Shown in pieces: positions 1 to 7,599 of a DNA stretch of 9,164 bases. Position numbers and translations under genes: made by a program. How positions within the stretch are numbered: the stretch's first letter is position 1; the number at the start of each line of letters is the position of its first letter. The notes under the pieces are model-generated. The model had not been told where the DNA came from. It was given only the letters and a program-made list of their open reading frames with translations, and did no database searches. The stretch is from Bacillota bacterium (GTDB lineage: Bacteria > Bacillota > Bacilli > Bacillales > Cytobacillaceae): contig JAUZPT010000099.1 in assembly GCA_030705745.1 (NCBI GenBank), positions 1-9,164 of the forward strand, in the 5' to 3' direction.

Positions 1-2538
1 AATGGACTTTTTCCGTTCAATCCATTTTTAATCATATTTGCAATTGGTTTAACAATCATGGCTTCATACACGGCATTAGATATGTTTACACTTGTTAAAA
101 CTTCTGATAAGAATAAGCGCACTTTGTTCCTTGGCGGTACAATTTCGATGGCAATCGGAATTTGGGTAATGAATTTCATGGGCTATTTGGCAGAAGATAT
201 AAATCGCTTTTCTCACTTTCAAATTACGCTAACGGTGCTTTCTTTAATTATAGGAATTTCATTTACCGGATTTGCTTTTTACACCTTGATTAGGAAAGAC
301 TTGAAAATTAACCACATTTTGATTGGTAGCATATTTTTGACGTTGGCAGTATTCTTTATCCACTTTTTTGGAATTTTCGCAATGAATATGACAGTCGTAT
401 ACAATATACCTTTGCTAGTCATTGCAGGCTTCCTAAATCTTGCTTCTTTTTTCGTAGCTATGTGGATCCTATTTTACTCAAAGAGCTTCTCTCATGAGAG
501 CCAAGGCTGGCTTAAACCCGTCAGTGCTGTAATTGTTGCCGGAGCGATAGCCGAGGGACATTTTCTTTTAAAGAGGGCCTCAACATTTATAACAGAAACG
601 ACAAAAACAAATGGAACGCATTCGGAAGTAATTTTTCTTATCTATCTCGTCTTGGTTGTTTCTATTCTCTTACTTTCCGGATTAATTGGATCAAGTGCAT
701 TAATTAGTAAGCGTCTGCAGGCTTCAGATACAAACTTGAAGGATATTAAGTCTGCTCTCGATTTATCTTCCATTGTTGGGATAACGGATCCGCAGGGGAA
801 TATTACGTATGTAAATGATAAATTTGTTGAAATCTCAAAGTACACAGAGGATGAAATTCTCGGGCAAAATCACCGAATCCTTAATTCGGGTTATCACTCG
901 AAGGATTTCTTTGTTGATTTATGGAAAACAATACGAAGTGGGAAAGTATGGAGAGGAGAAATTCGAAACAAAGCCAAGGATGGAACATTTTATTGGGTAG
1001 ATACGACCATTGTTCCATTTCTCGATAAAAAAGGTAATCCTACCCAATACGTTTCAATACGCTCAGATATTTCAAATCGAAAAAGGGCGGAAGAAAGAAT
1101 TTTGGAAACCTTTAAAGAAATAAAAGATATCAAATTTGCACTTGATCAATCATCAATCGTTGCCATCACAGATGAAAAAGGAATCATCACGAGTGTAAAT
1201 GATAAATTTTGTGAGATTTCTCAATATGAACGCTATGAATTACTTGGTCAGGATCATAAAATTCTAAATTCAGGTTTTCATTCGAAGGATTTCTTCAAGG
1301 AAGTTTGGAAAACGATCGGGCAAGGAAAAGTATGGCATGGAGAAATATGCAATCGTGCAAAGGATGGAACGCTTTATTGGGTAGATACAACCATCGTCCC
1401 TTTTTTAAATTCAAAAGGAAAACCGTATCAATATGTAGCAATCCGTTCAGATATTACGAATCGAAAAGATGCTGAATTGCACTTGAAAGAAACACATGAC
1501 GAATTAAGGGACTTTAAATTTGCTTTGGACCAATCTGCGATTGTGGCTTTTACGGATGAGAAAGGTGCTATTACAAGCATCAATGATAATTTCTGTGAAA
1601 TCTCCAAATATGACAGGGAAGAACTCATCGGCCAGGACCACCGGATATTAAATTCGGGACTCCATTCCAGGGAATTTTTTAAAGATCTGTGGAAAACGAT
1701 TGGCAATGGCCAAGTCTGGAAGGGTGAAATCAGGAATAAGGCAAAAGATGGAACTTTTTATTGGGTGGATACAACCATCGTCCCCTTTTTAAATGACAAC
1801 GGAAAACCATACCAGTACTTAGCCATCAGGAATGATATCACTGAGAGAAAGAAAACTGAAGAAGTGATCCACCGACAAGATAAGCTTGCTGCTGTCGGCC
1901 AGCTTGCAGCCGGTGTCGCTCATGAAATCAGAAATCCACTTACATCGATGAAGGGTTATACAGAGTTCCTTCAGTTAGATGAAAAGGACCCTGAACGGCA
2001 GGAATTCCTGAACATTATTCTTGATGAAATAGAACGAGTAAATACGATCGTTGAGGATTTTATGGTATTAGCTAAGCCGAAAGCGGTAGAGCTTGAAGAA
2101 AAGAATATTATACCTGTAATTAAAAATGTAGTGGCATTATTGGAGTTTGAAGCAAGAAAGAAAAATGTACGACTTTCTTTTGATTGTGCACATGAAATTA
2201 TTCAGGTGGAATGCGATGAAAATCGTCTGAAGCAAGTATTTTTAAACTTTATTAAAAATGGAATCGAAGCGATGCCAGAAGGCGGGGACATCCATGTCAA
2301 AACTGTCATCAATGAAAAGAATGTACAAATTTCCATTCAGGACACTGGAATAGGCATTTCAGAAGAAAAATTGAAGAAGCTCGGTGAACCGTTTTATACG
2401 ACGAAAAAAAATGGAAACGGTCTTGGGCTCATGGTCAGCTTTAAAATAATCGAAGGGCATAACGGGAAGGTATTCGTTGAAAGCGAACCGAACAAGGGTA
2501 CCACCTTTAACATTGTTCTCCCTGCCAAGATTGCTTGA
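1..2538 (+). CDS. MHYT / triple-PAS sensor histidine kinase (5' end outside window)
   Basis: Membrane-bound sensor kinase that should autophosphorylate on a histidine and pass the phosphate to a response regulator or sporulation-type phosphorelay protein. The frame is open back to base 1, and the codons before the ATG at 58 encode part of the first membrane helix, so that ATG is internal and the true start lies just upstream of the window. Counting from 58: an MHYT-type membrane region with about six further helices (residues 1-216), three PAS domains at a 128-residue period (227-607), then HisKA with H-box AHEIRNPLTS (phosphoacceptor H622), N-box (N734), G1 box DTGIGI (762-767), F-box EPFYTT and G2 box GNGLGL (786-791). 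All catalytic boxes are intact, and the H-box resembles those of KinA-KinE. The usual MHYT motifs are degenerate (MNFM, IHFF, GHFL). No response regulator is adjacent. The signal sensed is unknown. The gene ends at a terminator. Confidence 0.93.
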   Translation, partial: NGLFPFNPFLIIFAIGLTIMASYTALDMFTLVKTSDKNKRTLFLGGTISMAIGIWVMNFMGYLAEDINRFSHFQITLTVLSLIIGISFTGFAFYTLIRKDLKINHILIGSIFLTLAVFFIHFFGIFAMNMTVVYNIPLLVIAGFLNLASFFVAMWILFYSKSFSHESQGWLKPVSAVIVAGAIAEGHFLLKRASTFITETTKTNGTHSEVIFLIYLVLVVSILLLSGLIGSSALISKRLQASDTNLKDIKSALDLSSIVGITDPQGNITYVNDKFVEISKYTEDEILGQNHRILNSGYHSKDFFVDLWKTIRSGKVWRGEIRNKAKDGTFYWVDTTIVPFLDKKGNPTQYVSIRSDISNRKRAEERILETFKEIKDIKFALDQSSIVAITDEKGIITSVNDKFCEISQYERYELLGQDHKILNSGFHSKDFFKEVWKTIGQGKVWHGEICNRAKDGTLYWVDTTIVPFLNSKGKPYQYVAIRSDITNRKDAELHLKETHDELRDFKFALDQSAIVAFTDEKGAITSINDNFCEISKYDREELIGQDHRILNSGLHSREFFKDLWKTIGNGQVWKGEIRNKAKDGTFYWVDTTIVPFLNDNGKPYQYLAIRNDITERKKTEEVIHRQDKLAAVGQLAAGVAHEIRNPLTSMKGYTEFLQLDEKDPERQEFLNIILDEIERVNTIVEDFMVLAKPKAVELEEKNIIPVIKNVVALLEFEARKKNVRLSFDCAHEIIQVECDENRLKQVFLNFIKNGIEAMPEGGDIHVKTVINEKNVQISIQDTGIGISEEKLKKLGEPFYTTKKNGNGLGLMVSFKIIEGHNGKVFVESEPNKGTTFNIVLPAKIA
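736..1887 (+). repeat. Three tandem 384-bp PAS-coding repeats
   Basis: Three consecutive in-frame units (736-1119, 1120-1503, 1504-1887) each encode a 128-residue PAS domain plus its connecting helix, with no length difference between units. Each contains the same landmarks: FALD or SALD at the start, an ILNSG segment, a WxGEI segment, KDGTxYWVDTTIVPF, and an RSDI/RNDI end followed by a charged helix. Copies 2 and 3 share more residues with each other than with copy 1, for example LDQS, TDEKG and GKPYQY. This indicates stepwise internal duplication. The last few residues of copy 3 run into the HisKA domain, so its boundary is approximate. Confidence 0.9.
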
Positions 2539-2571
2539 AAAAACGAAGGATAAATCCCCTTCGTTTTTTTT
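2538..2571 (+). terminator. Rho-independent terminator after the kinase gene
   Basis: Stem AACGAAGG (2542-2549) pairs with CCTTCGTT (2558-2565) around an 8-base loop. Flanking A and T runs can extend the pairing, and a T run follows at 2564-2571. It begins directly after the kinase stop codon and separates that gene from fdhF. Confidence 0.85.
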
Positions 2572-2747
2572 CGTCTTAAATACATAATCGAAATGAATCT
2601 TACAATAAACTAGAGAGTGGGCTTTTCCATTGTTGGAGAAAAATTCTTTTTTTTGCCATAAATCCAGCGAAAAAAGACACAATTAATAAGTTTGATGGAT
2701 TAATATGTTTATATAGGTCTTAATGTTTTAAATTAGGAGGGGAACAA

Positions 2748-4835
2748 ATGGGAGAACCAAATTTTATTAAGACGGTTTGTGGCTATTGCGGTACAGGCTG
2801 CGGGTTGATCCTCGAGGTGGAAAATAACAGGATAATGAAAATTCGCGGTGATAAGGAAGCACCGGTTAATAAAGGACAAACATGTGTTAAAGGAGCATTT
2901 GCTTATGAGTATGTTCATTCAGAAAAGAGGCTCCACACACCTCTTATAAGGAAAGCAGGGCAGCTTGTTGAAACAAGCTGGGAAGAAGCTTATCAATTTG
3001 TGGCAGATAAGCTTGGCATAATCAAAAAAACATGGGGTGCCAATGCAATCTCCATGTTTGCGTGTGCCCGAACAACGAACGAATCGAATTATGTAACTCA
3101 AAAATTCATGCGGGGTGCAATTGGCAGCAATAATATCGACGGCTGCAACCGAACGTGACACGCTCCGAGCGTTGCCGGTCTGGCAACTATTTTTGGAAGC
3201 GGTTTCCCTACCAATACATTGGAGGATTTCGATGAGGCAAAAGTGTTGCTTTTATTCGGATCCAACACTTCAGAGGCACATCCGATTATTGCCAATCGAA
3301 TAAAGAAGGCAGTCAAATCGGGACTCAAAATGATTGTAATTGATCCGAGAAAAATTGATATGACCAAAGTAGCTCATCGCCATTTGCAACTCAACGTGGG
3401 CTCTGACATTGCATTGATCAATGCATTTATTAGAATTATCATTTCTGAAGGGCTGTATGATGCTTCCTTTATTCAACAATTTACAAATGATTTTGATGAA
3501 TTGAAAAATCGTGTCGAAAGGTATACACCGGAATATGCCTCTGAAATAACTGGAATCACTCCGGAGGATATTATTTCAACTGCAAGAGAATATGCAGAAG
3601 CAGGCAATGGAATGATTGCCTACACACTTGGGATTACCGAGCATCATTGCGGTGTTAATAATGTATTCGATATTGGTAATTTGGCATTATTGACAGGCAA
3701 CATCGGGAAAAAGGGAACGGGAATCATGCCTCTCCGAGGACAAAATAATGTTCAGGGCGCAGGAGATATGGGTTGTTTACCAAATCAATTACCTGGTGCA
3801 AAAAGCTTGACCGACGACGCATATCGTTTGCGCTTCGAAACCGAGTGGGGAGTTGGCATTAATCCTATTGCAGGTGATACACAAACACGAACCTTTGATA
3901 AAATCGAGTCCGGGGAAATAAAGGCTCTTTATGTTATTGGTGAAAACCCGTTATTGGCTGATGTGCATATGAACCATACGGCAAAAATGTTGAAAAAGCT
4001 AGATGTTTTGATCGTGCAGGATATCTTTATGACTGAAACGGCCGAGATGGCAGATGTGGTCCTTCCAGCACGTTCATGGGGAGAAGTGGATGGCACCTAT
4101 ACGAACACTGACAGAAGAGTTCAGCGTGTTCGCCAGGCGGTTGAAGCGCATCCGAATGTAAAAGAAGACTGGGAAATTTTATGTGAAATTTCTACGAGAA
4201 TGGGCTTTGAAATGAATTATGAACACAGTGAACAAATTTGGAATGAAATCCGCAAGCTGGCCAAGGAAATGTATGGCGGTATTTCTTATGACAGACTTGA
4301 AAAAGAGTACAGCCTTCATTATCCTTGTCCGACCGAGGACCATCCGGGTACGTTCATTCTTCACGAGCGATTCCATCAGGAAGCAGAAGAGAGTTTTGTA
4401 AAAGCACCGTTTGTCCCAGTTGATTATACAGCGCCATTGGAACTGCCCGATGAGCAATATCCATTTATATTAACAACCGGCAGAAGATATGAATCTTATA
4501 ATACCCATTCTCAAACCCGTTATTATGCATCAGGTGTAAAACTGAAACAAACAGAAGAAACGGTTGATATGCATCCGGAAGATGCGGAAAGATTAGGGAT
4601 TGAAAATGGTGAGGTCGTTTCTGTCAAATCCCGAAGAGGGGAATTACAGGTAAAAACGAAAATTACCGATCAGGTAGTCCCAGGACTTGTTTTTATGAGC
4701 TTTCACTGGAGCGAAGTTCCGACGAATGTTTTAACCATCAATGAGTATGATCCAATCTCTGGAACAGCAGAATTTAAAGCATGTGCGGTTTCAATTTCAC
4801 GCATCAAGAATCCTGAGGAATCCATGCCGCAATAA
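2748..4835 (+). CDS. fdhF: Selenocysteine-containing formate dehydrogenase H-type, alpha subunit (TGA at 3156 read as Sec)
   Basis: Molybdopterin (bis-MGD) enzyme oxidising formate to CO2. ATG 2748 follows AGGAGGGG (2735-2742) at 5 bases. Read through the TGA, the protein is 695 residues, against 715 for E. coli FdhF. The N-terminus has the 4Fe-4S ligand pattern C11-x2-C14-x3-C18 and C46. Residues around the TGA read CNRT-U137-HAPSVAGL, aligning with the E. coli segment around Sec140-His141; H138 and R330 (in RGQNNVQGAGDMG) match E. coli H141 and R333. The C-terminal molydopterin-binding domain begins near residue 565. Both halves are in the same frame, with uninterrupted family similarity across the stop. 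There is no long N-terminal ferredoxin extension like that of B. subtilis YrhE, so the protein is the short FdhF type. No fdhD, electron-transfer subunit or sel gene lies nearby. The alternative is a Cys-to-TGA nonsense mutation, made unlikely by the downstream SECIS hairpin. Confidence 0.92.
3156..3158 (+). other. fdhF: In-frame UGA selenocysteine codon (Sec137)
   Basis: This TGA is the only stop between the fdhF start at 2748 and the TAA at 4833-4835. It falls at the position of the molybdenum-ligating selenocysteine of E. coli formate dehydrogenase H, a position occupied by Cys in the B. subtilis homologue as I recall it. It is followed immediately by His (CAC), as in E. coli. No other frameshift or stop is present in the gene. 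Confidence 0.9.
3159..3201 (+). promoter_or_regulatory. bSECIS element for selenocysteine insertion
   Basis: The apical stem GTTGCC (3171-3176) pairs perfectly with GGCAAC (3182-3187) around the loop GGTCT (3177-3181). A lower stem can form between CGCTCC (3161-3166) and GGAAGCG (3195-3201), with one bulged A. The E. coli fdhF element also presents GGUCU in its apical loop, and in both sequences exactly 18 bases separate the UGA from that loop. This is the GU-containing loop bound by SelB. The element is entirely coding (SVAGLAT), so part of the resemblance is protein constraint, but the complete stem is not required by the amino acids. Confidence 0.85.
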
Positions 4836-4840
4836 AGTAA

Positions 4841-4877
4841 AAAGCGACCGCACCTTCCGTAGCGGCCGCTTTTCTTT
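4841..4877 (+). terminator. Rho-independent terminator after fdhF
   Basis: AAAGCG-A-CCGC (4841-4851) pairs with GCGG-C-CGCTTT (4862-4872), with one A/C mismatch and a 10-base loop, followed by T-rich sequence. It starts 5 bases after the fdhF stop. With the terminator at 2538-2571 it makes fdhF a single-gene transcription unit. Confidence 0.88.
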
Positions 4878-5077
4878 ATGGAAATTGAATGAAGTTACTA
4901 TAACTAGAAAAATGAAAGAGAAATGATACATGGTGCTGTCATATTTTTTAAATATTCAGTTAATATGAAATGTTATCGTAATATAGTTGCCATGGTTGTA
5001 ATGAATTTAACATCTCCCTGTTCTTTGTTTATTTGAATAACATGTTAAGATGAATACTGTTAGCTTCAAAAGAGCAT
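4878..5077 (+). promoter_or_regulatory. AT-rich upstream region of the yocH-like gene; no clear promoter
   Basis: This region of about 200 bases must carry the promoter of the secreted LysM protein, because an fdhF terminator precedes it. I see no strong sigma-A hexamer pair. The one distinct structure is a perfect 10-base palindrome TAACATGTTA at 5038-5047, about 45 bases before the start codon. No open reading frame here has a ribosome binding site. Confidence 0.35.
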
Positions 5078-5084
5078 GGGAGGA
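5078..5084 (+). promoter_or_regulatory. Ribosome binding site that fixes the yocH-like start
   Basis: GGGAGGA lies 7 bases before the ATG at 5092. The alternative in-frame ATG at 5050 has no comparable site and would add 14 residues ahead of an otherwise classical signal peptide. Confidence 0.85.
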
Positions 5085-5091
5085 TTTAAAT

Positions 5092-5907
5092 ATGAATAAA
5101 AAAATTAAAGCATTAATAGCCGTTGCAGCAATTTCTGGTACGGTAGGCGGGAATGTTCAAGCCGCAGAAATCACTGTAACGAAAGGCGACACTATTTGGG
5201 GGATTTCTCAAACACAAAATGAATCAGTTGAAAAAATAAAAAGTTTGAACAAACTGACTTCTGATGTTATTTATCCTGGAGATAAATTAATTATTTCACA
5301 AGAAACCAATTATATGGTGCAACTTGGAGATTCATTATGGGAAATCGCTAAAAACAATAACGTGTCTGTTGACGAAATTAAGAAATGGAATTCTCTAACT
5401 GATGATATAATTCAACCTGGAATGAAACTTGTTTTGTACAAAGAACAAGGAGGAAATCTAAATCCTATTAAAACCGAACAAGCTGGATCTTCAATTGACG
5501 GATCTACTGCCACAAATTCACAAGCCACAGCACCAACACCTGTTACTCCGTCGATCGAAAAATCCACAGTTCATGCAGTTCCACAGCAAAAAGAATCCCA
5601 ACCTCAAAAAACAGATTCACAGAAAATTAAAGTCAAAGCGACAGCTTATACGGCTTCATGTACAGGCTGCTCGGGCGTGACTGCGACAGGAATTAACATT
5701 AAGGACAATCAGGATGCTAAAGTTATAGCTGTGGATCCTTCAGTTATTCCACTTGGATCGAAGGTTTATGTAGAAGGTTATGGTTATGCAACTGCTTCAG
5801 ATACAGGGGGAGCAATCAAAGGAAAAAGAATCGATGTATTTATTCCCTCAGAAAAAGACGCTATGCAGTGGGGATCGAAACAAGTAAATGTTACAATCAT
5901 AAATTAA
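5092..5907 (+). CDS. yocH: Secreted LysM-LysM-3D domain cell-wall protein, YocH type
   Basis: Exported peptidoglycan-binding protein, probably a wall-active enzyme. The 271-residue product starts with a signal peptide: MNKK, a hydrophobic core, and likely cleavage after VQA at residue 24. Two LysM domains follow (about 26-69 and 73-116), each with the GDT/GDS-(I/L)W and PG-x-KL signatures. A Ser/Thr/Pro/Gln-rich linker covers 117-177. The C-terminal 3D domain (178-271) keeps its three aspartates, D215 (AVDPSVIPLG), D237 (ASDTGG) and D248 (RIDVF). 3D domains have a double-psi barrel fold related to MltA lytic transglycosylases. B. subtilis YocH has the same architecture and is controlled by WalKR, but I found no WalR box here. 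The domain carries a CTGC pair (C190, C193). It is flanked by terminators and so probably transcribed alone. Confidence 0.92.
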   Translation: MNKKIKALIAVAAISGTVGGNVQAAEITVTKGDTIWGISQTQNESVEKIKSLNKLTSDVIYPGDKLIISQETNYMVQLGDSLWEIAKNNNVSVDEIKKWNSLTDDIIQPGMKLVLYKEQGGNLNPIKTEQAGSSIDGSTATNSQATAPTPVTPSIEKSTVHAVPQQKESQPQKTDSQKIKVKATAYTASCTGCSGVTATGINIKDNQDAKVIAVDPSVIPLGSKVYVEGYGYATASDTGGAIKGKRIDVFIPSEKDAMQWGSKQVNVTIIN

Positions 5908-5910
5908 TAA

Positions 5911-5940
5911 AAAAACTGCCTTTAGACAGGCAGTTTTTTT
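5911..5940 (+). terminator. Strong Rho-independent terminator after the yocH-like gene
   Basis: AAAAACTGCCT (5911-5921) pairs perfectly with AGGCAGTTTTT (5928-5938) around the loop TTAGAC, followed by more T residues. The A run on the left arm means it could also act on the minus strand. Confidence 0.93.
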
Positions 5941-6106
5941 ATTTTTTTTCAAGAAATCCAATGCTTTATTGTGATGATTTGTTCATATTATTATGAGAAA
6001 ATAGGACATGGTGATGAAAAAAGGGTAAAATAATCTGACACGATTATTTATCGGGAAGAGATTTTATGTTTTAGATGTTCGATTTCAATGGGAAAGGATT
6101 TTTTTT

Positions 6107-6802
6107 ATGAGAATTAATAAATATATAAGCAACACCGGAATATGCTCAAGGCGAGAAGCAGAAAAGTATATTGAGGCAAAACGAGTGACAATTAATGGAG
6201 AAATTGCCATACTTGGCAGTCAGGTAGAGCCAGGGGATCAAGTTTTGATTGATGGGAAGCCTTTTGGAACTAAACAGCAAACTGTTTATATTGCACTTAA
6301 TAAACCAGTTGGCATTACAAGTACAACTGAAAGGCACATAAAAGGGAATATTGTAGATTTCGTTAATCATCCTGAGAGGATATTCCCGATCGGGCGTTTG
6401 GATAAAGATTCTGAAGGTTTAATTCTCATGACGAATGATGGTGATATTGTAAATAAGATTTTGCGTGCAGAAAACAATCATGAAAAAGAATACATAGTTA
6501 CTGTGGATAAGAAGATTACAGAAAATTTTATAAAAGGCATGGCAAACGGGGTAGAAATCCTGGATACTAAAACGAAGCCTTGTAAAGTGACTCGAATCAA
6601 TGATCGTGAATTTAAAATCATTTTAACACAAGGTTTAAATCGTCAAATTCGAAGAATGTGTGCAGCATTTGGTTATCAGGTCAACCGACTAGAGAGAATT
6701 CGAATCATGAACATAAAAATTAACGGAATCCAAACTGGACATTGGCGTGATTTGACGGAGAAAGAACTAAGGGAATTGAATGAAAGCTTGAATAATGACT
6801 AA
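6107..6802 (+). CDS. rluF: 23S rRNA pseudouridine synthase RluF
   Basis: Cytoplasmic enzyme that isomerises uridine to pseudouridine. E. coli RluF acts on 23S rRNA U2604 (also U2605, and tRNA-Tyr U35). The 231-residue protein has an N-terminal S4 RNA-binding domain (about 1-50: [17 protein letters not shown]) and an RsuA/RluF-type catalytic domain. Visible motifs are [29 protein letters not shown] with catalytic D99, [14 protein letters not shown], and [11 protein letters not shown] near the C-terminus. The NIVDFVNH and HEKEY stretches point to RluF rather than RluB or RsuA. The basic C-terminal tail of E. coli RluF is absent. The ATG follows GGGAAAGGA (6090-6098) at 8 bases. A terminator isolates it from the gene before; no clear terminator follows it. 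Confidence 0.93.
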   Translation: MRINKYISNTGICSRREAEKYIEAKRVTINGEIAILGSQVEPGDQVLIDGKPFGTKQQTVYIALNKPVGITSTTERHIKGNIVDFVNHPERIFPIGRLDKDSEGLILMTNDGDIVNKILRAENNHEKEYIVTVDKKITENFIKGMANGVEILDTKTKPCKVTRINDREFKIILTQGLNRQIRRMCAAFGYQVNRLERIRIMNIKINGIQTGHWRDLTEKELRELNESLNND

Positions 6803-6926
6803 TGTATAGCGACCTTGTTCATTTTCCTCATAATACGCATTACTATATATTTGTGGGTAATTTTACTTTCAATGAAACTTTAGCTGAATATGGTCAGTCA
6901 AAAAAGTTCTTAGGGGGAATATTCAA

Positions 6927-7574
6927 GTGAAGAAAGTTCATTTTTCCGATGACCATCATATTCACGTTCCACGGGGCGCATTTTTATTGACGGTTCTAAT
7001 CATTAGTATACTTCTAAGTATTTTATCGGAAAATTTAACAATAGGCCCAAGCTGGACAATCCTTTCTATTATCGTTATTTTACTTGTGCCAATGGTATTC
7101 AGTATGATTCGAGGCCATCATGGATGGACCCGAGTATTGGCCTTGATCATAATAGGCGTGGTTACGTTAGGATTAGTCAGTAGCGTGGTTTTCTTGGTAT
7201 ATTCATTATTCCATCATAAAGCTAGCGCAGCCAGCTTATTCAGGAGTGCAGGCTTACTCTGGGTCGTTAACATAGGAGTTTTTGGTGGATGGTATTGGGA
7301 AATCGATCGAGGTGGTCCATTGAAAAGGCATAGTGGAAAAAGTGAGCCGGCCGATTTTTTATTTCCGCAAATGACATTCGATATAAATGGATGGGAAAAA
7401 TGGACCCCTACATTCCTTGATTATTTATATTTAGCTTTCAACACAAATACTGCTTTCAGTCCAACGGATACGATGGTTTTATCCAAAAGAGCAAAGGTAG
7501 TTATGATGATTCAATCATCGATTGCCCTTCTTATAGTGGCTGTCTTAGCTGCACGTGCAATTAATATTGCCTGA
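6927..7574 (+). CDS. Uncharacterised multi-pass membrane protein with channel-like C-terminus
   Basis: Integral membrane protein of 215 residues with no function I can assign. It starts at GTG 6927, with TAGGGGG (6911-6917) 9 bases upstream. The N-terminal tail is short, cytosolic-looking and rich in His and Asp (DDHHIHVPRG). Hydrophobic helices lie at about 18-36, 43-61, 68-94, 105-123 and 193-213. A conserved-looking loop follows helix 4 (GWYWEIDRGGP, DFLFPQM). The segment DYLYLAFNTNTAFSPTDTM then precedes the last helix and resembles the pore loop and inner helix layout of two-helix ion channels, without a TVGYG filter. It recalls DUF1345-like membrane proteins, but this assignment is from memory and weak. 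It lies 124 bases after rluF and may have its own promoter. Confidence 0.8.
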   Translation: MKKVHFSDDHHIHVPRGAFLLTVLIISILLSILSENLTIGPSWTILSIIVILLVPMVFSMIRGHHGWTRVLALIIIGVVTLGLVSSVVFLVYSLFHHKASAASLFRSAGLLWVVNIGVFGGWYWEIDRGGPLKRHSGKSEPADFLFPQMTFDINGWEKWTPTFLDYLYLAFNTNTAFSPTDTMVLSKRAKVVMMIQSSIALLIVAVLAARAINIA

Positions 7575-7599
7575 GTGTAGGGGGGAGGATCAATTTCAC

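Noticed and set aside
58..60. ATG 58 as the real start of the kinase
   Set aside because: The frame is open to base 1, and the upstream codons encode the beginning of the first MHYT helix (FNPFLIIFAIGLTI), so the start is outside the window.
2359..2682. Antisense open frames over the kinase, fdhF and yfmJ genes
   Set aside because: They lie opposite well-supported coding sequence, lack ribosome binding sites, and give low-complexity or unrecognisable translations, as expected for shadow frames.
3115..3303. Reading fdhF as two separate genes (2748-3158 and 3219-4835), or as a pseudogene
   Set aside because: Both parts share one frame, the second has no ribosome binding site at 3219, and the TGA sits at the catalytic Sec position followed by a SECIS-type hairpin.
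4921..5091. WalR box (two TGTWAH half-sites spaced by 5 bases) upstream of the yocH-like gene
   Set aside because: Half-sites occur singly (for example at 4998-5003 and 5043-5048), but no pair has the required direct-repeat spacing on either strand.
5941..6089. Promoter or small gene between the yocH terminator and rluF
   Set aside because: No hexamer pair with good spacing was found, and the only ATG frame with a start-like context (near 6008) ends after six codons.
6803..6910. Terminator or promoter between rluF and the membrane-protein gene
   Set aside because: There is no GC-containing stem with a T tract, and the AT-rich matches to -10 boxes lack a partner -35 at acceptable spacing.
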